Source: Salticus scenicus
Lineage: Eukaryota > Arthropoda > Arachnida > Araneae > Salticidae
Assembly: GCA_963930645.1 (NCBI GenBank)
Contig: OZ005648.1
Span: 248,907,436 to 248,971,435 of the forward strand
Direction: 5' to 3'
DNA: 64,000 nucleotides
The notes below the pieces were generated by a model that saw nothing but the letters and a program-made list of their open reading frames with translations, was not told where the DNA came from and did no database searches. The translations under genes were made by a program, and so were the position numbers. Below, in pieces: positions 61,158 to 64,000 of this stretch. Numbering within the stretch: position 1 is the first letter of the stretch; each line of letters begins with the position of its first letter.

Positions 61158-61158
61158 A
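61123..61158. repeat. (AATA)n microsatellite
   Basis: About nine AATA units with no interruption. Confidence 0.9.
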
Positions 61159-61334
61159 AATGTGAACGCGGTTTCTCACAAAGCAATTGACGCAAAGTAA
61201 CATAACATTTGAATGGACCTGGAATTAGTGCTTAGTAGCTTTTGAGATATTATCGTCCATCATGTGGCGCTGACATAATGTGATCCCATTTAAGGAAAGG
61301 TTGTATCACAGCTTGTATGATACATAAATGTACT

Positions 61335-61450
61335 AAAGTTATATATGAGATCAGCAATATGTAAATCTCTGCTGATTCAATTTGGGTGCATATCGGTCGA
61401 CAGGTGCCTTTGCTATGCTGCAATTTAATCTTGTTAACGGGAAGCAATAT
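61335..61450 (+). repeat. Dispersed repeat, plus-strand copy
   Basis: TCTGCTGATTCAATTTGGGT, GCATATCGGTCGACAGGTG and CTGCAATTTAATCTTGTTAA align with the reverse complement of 63062-63150. The family resembles old arthropod interspersed repeats with GTTCATTGGTTTTTGA-like motifs nearby (60675 and 63495). Confidence 0.65.
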
Positions 61451-62409
61451 ATCAGTTTCTATGATATTTAAAGTCATCACATTTCGTTTGTGAGATGGCT
61501 ATTGTAAAGTTAAATAAATTAATTTTCCATATCGTCTATTTTAGGTAGCGCTACTACGTTGAAGTTTTACTCGTTTAGTTAAAATCTTATTTCAATTTCT
61601 GTCATTTAAATACACCAAACTTGGTATGTGAAAAATATATTATTAAAATTTATTCTGATTAAATGCGGATATAAATTGGCAAACAAGTTGTGCTGCTATT
61701 ACTTTGTACGATTTCTAGATGTCTACACTTCAGCATCAGATGCTGAAAATTACACGAAATTACAAATAAAAAGTTTATTATATGAAAGTAAATTGATTAA
61801 AATTCTGTATGTGCTAATCGTAGGTAACGCTGTTCATATAGAATGATATAAAAGAAAGTTTTATGATGGTCCGAGCATAACTAATTTTGTATTATATCTG
61901 TGTCACTCAACGAAAAAATTATATTTTTATTGATACGAGTATAATACAGAAATTATTTATTTTTTAGTAATAAATTTCATAATTAACAAAAGAGAAAAAT
62001 AATTCGGACTTCATAGTTTATAAAAATTTTTCCATCTCTACTTCACTACATTGTTTAATTTAGTGATAAACGCTAGAGATAATGCCTTAAAATATGCTTG
62101 ATTTCAAATGAAGAAGAAGAAATCTCCCGAAATCTATCTTTAGAGCTCTATATGGAAAATAAAAGTTTAAAATAGGTTATTTTTTAAATAGCTCTTACAT
62201 CGTATAAAAAGTTTGTGCCCATTATATTCTGTCTAACAAAAAAGTATAGAAATAAAAAAATTTTATACTATTGAATATTTACAAGGAGCAATTTCGAATT
62301 ATATATCATATTTTTTCGAAAAATATTTGTGAGACCCTTTAGAACAATCATTAATATTAATCATAGCATATTCTACACGTTTTATTTTGCCAAATCGCAA
62401 TAAATATGC

Positions 62410-62530
62410 CAAAATGATATGCATTCCTGCTTCCTGCAAAGTTTAGCAGATGGCCGCAGCACACGTGTCGGGATATTCTGCTGATTAAGCGAAATGCAGT
62501 TCAAACATTAACATCTGCTTTTGATTCGGA
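62410..62530. promoter_or_regulatory. Candidate regulatory patch with E-boxes
   Basis: A balanced-composition patch with CAGATGGCCGCAGCACACGTG and a further CATCTG downstream gives three CANNTG sites within about 65 bp. It is not repeated elsewhere in the window as far as I can see. Function is inference. Confidence 0.2.
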
Positions 62531-63054
62531 ATTTTTATACTATTTAAAACTTAAATATTTTTATAAACTAGTATATTGCGGCTATTACAAATCTTTATTT
62601 TATGCTTTTCTGTACAAGTACATGATATTTATTAAAATTATTTTCTATGATGAATACAGACGATTTTCATCTGAAAGAAGTAAAACATTAAGCATTAAAA
62701 AAAAAAAAAAAAAAAAAAAAAATCTATGGTATACAGAAGATATTTTAGGAAATGTGTTTTATAAATAAAAAATGTTAAAAATTGATAATATTGTTTTTAA
62801 TTTTCACAGTTTTTTAAGGTTCAAGCATTCGTTTTAATGGTATTGATGACTTTCTTTGTAAAACAAACATGTTGAAATTTTAACCCATAGGAAAAAGCGA
62901 TGACCTACAAAAATCACCCCTAGTTTTTTTAGTCGAGTTGGCTATTGCTATTACACACACACACACACATATATATATATATTACATAATTTCAATATCA
63001 CATTTTTATACTATTTTTAGTTTAGAGCATTAATAAGTAATAGAAAGTATGCTA

Positions 63055-63320
63055 TTGCTTTTCCGTTAACGAAATTAAATTGCAACGTACCAGCGACACC
63101 TGTCGATCGATATGCACCCAAATGGAATCAGCAGAGTTTTATATGATATCAATATTCCATATCAAGTGTGTGTATTTATAATCAAGTGCTTATAAGTATT
63201 ACTGTATTTATAATAATTTATATCACAAAATCTGAAAAATTGCTTTATGTTAGCGGGATTAATTGCAGAACAGCAGCGCCACCAGCTGGCCAATATACGC
63301 TTCTAAATTAGATCAGCGTA
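63055..63320 (-). repeat. Dispersed repeat, minus-strand copies
   Basis: The block at 63062-63150 is the inverted partner of 61335-61450. A second, more diverged block at about 63258-63320 (AGCGCCACCAGCTGGCCAAT) follows the same layout about 200 bp away, suggesting a tandem pair. Confidence 0.55.
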
Positions 63321-64000
63321 ATTTTACATAATATCTTGCTTACATGTTAATTTGGTGCATTTATATACCGTAGAATCTGAGATATAACTTCCCCGATTTA
63401 CAAAATAGCATCACCACCTTTCATTCGATACATTCAAAGAAAAATCATCAACAATTTAGGTCAAGATCTAACTAAATATCAAATTTTGCGAAATTCCGTT
63501 CATTGGTTTGTAAGATACAGAGTCCACAAAATTTTTACAATACACGCACAAAAAGACGGACACGCAGATTGAAATTTTCTGAAAATGGTCGAATTGTATC
63601 CTGGATATCTCAATTGTATAAACTACTGGAAAACCAGAAGTCAGAAATTTTCAATTATAAAATGCATTTTTCTCAGAAGAAAGTAGTAATACTATTACGT
63701 TAACTTTATATACATCTGCTAAAATTTTATGAAACATATAATATTGAATATCTGAAAAAAAAAAAAAAATGTCCGGAGTAATATGTTTTATTAAATTCAA
63801 AAAATAAAATTATAAATAAAGATACTTAAATTTTATTTATTTATTTTTTTCCTATTACCTCATCACTATTAACATTCTTTAATAACATGTTAACAAGCCG
63901 TAAAACTAAAAATAAGGCAACATAAACAGAGAAAAAGACATTTTGTCTTATTCGTTACAACCACACTGAGACAGAACGTGTTACGACGGTGATACACTAG
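63321..64000. other. AT-rich non-coding stretch at the window end
   Basis: No gene is supported. GAAATTCCGTTCATTGGTTTG at about 63490 resembles GAAATTCTGTTCATTAGTTTT at about 60671, so this is probably a further part of the same repeat family. Confidence 0.35.

Overview
The window looks like intergenic or intronic DNA from an animal nuclear genome, most likely an arthropod and possibly an arachnid. It is very AT-rich, full of homopolymer runs and microsatellites, and carries many non-autonomous transposons: Helitrons, hAT, piggyBac and mariner elements, and tRNA-derived SINEs. There is no operon-like structure and no dense coding. The taxonomic guess is inference; no marker gene is present.

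The only convincing protein-coding sequence is a pair of paralogous C2H2 zinc-finger genes on the minus strand at 11.1-13.1 kb. The intact one (12086-13135) joins zinc fingers to a C-terminal domain ending in a GS-x-W motif. I associate this domain with arthropod proteins, including virus-like Maverick/Polinton DNA transposons (recall, not a search). The second (11125-11811) is cut off in the middle of its seventh finger by a 1147-bp palindrome (10006-11152). The palindrome's 519-bp arms appear identical by eye, which makes it the most striking structure in the window.

Layout: 0-6 kb has three hAT-type elements, two of them nested, with 8-bp target duplications for the outer one and the third. 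6-10 kb has old tandem repeats, two copies of a tRNA-derived SINE and a Helitron 3' end. 10-13.2 kb has the palindrome and the zinc-finger genes. 14.7-17.8 kb has tRNA-like SINE heads, a CRE-like palindrome and a complete piggyBac MITE with TTAA ends. 17.8-19.6 kb has a six-copy ~305-bp satellite, four copies of which keep a 46-codon ORF. 23.2-26.1 kb has a 2.84-kb Helitron with a Rep-domain remnant and a C-rich minisatellite. 28.0-28.7 kb has a mariner-like MITE.

34.0-37.9 kb has a composite tandem array, and a truncated inverted copy lies at 56.0-57.9 kb. 41.4-43.3 kb has a second, 1.84-kb Helitron of the same family. 44.2 kb has a third SINE copy. 48-52.6 kb has diverged ~1.8-kb direct repeats, one interrupted by a ~305-bp GGTATT-rich array. 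54.7-56.0 kb has a ~270-bp tandem array. 57.9-58.5 kb has a dense AACGTT cluster followed by a long imperfect hairpin. 61-63.5 kb has an inverted pair of older repeats. Stretches not listed held nothing I could support beyond simple sequence.
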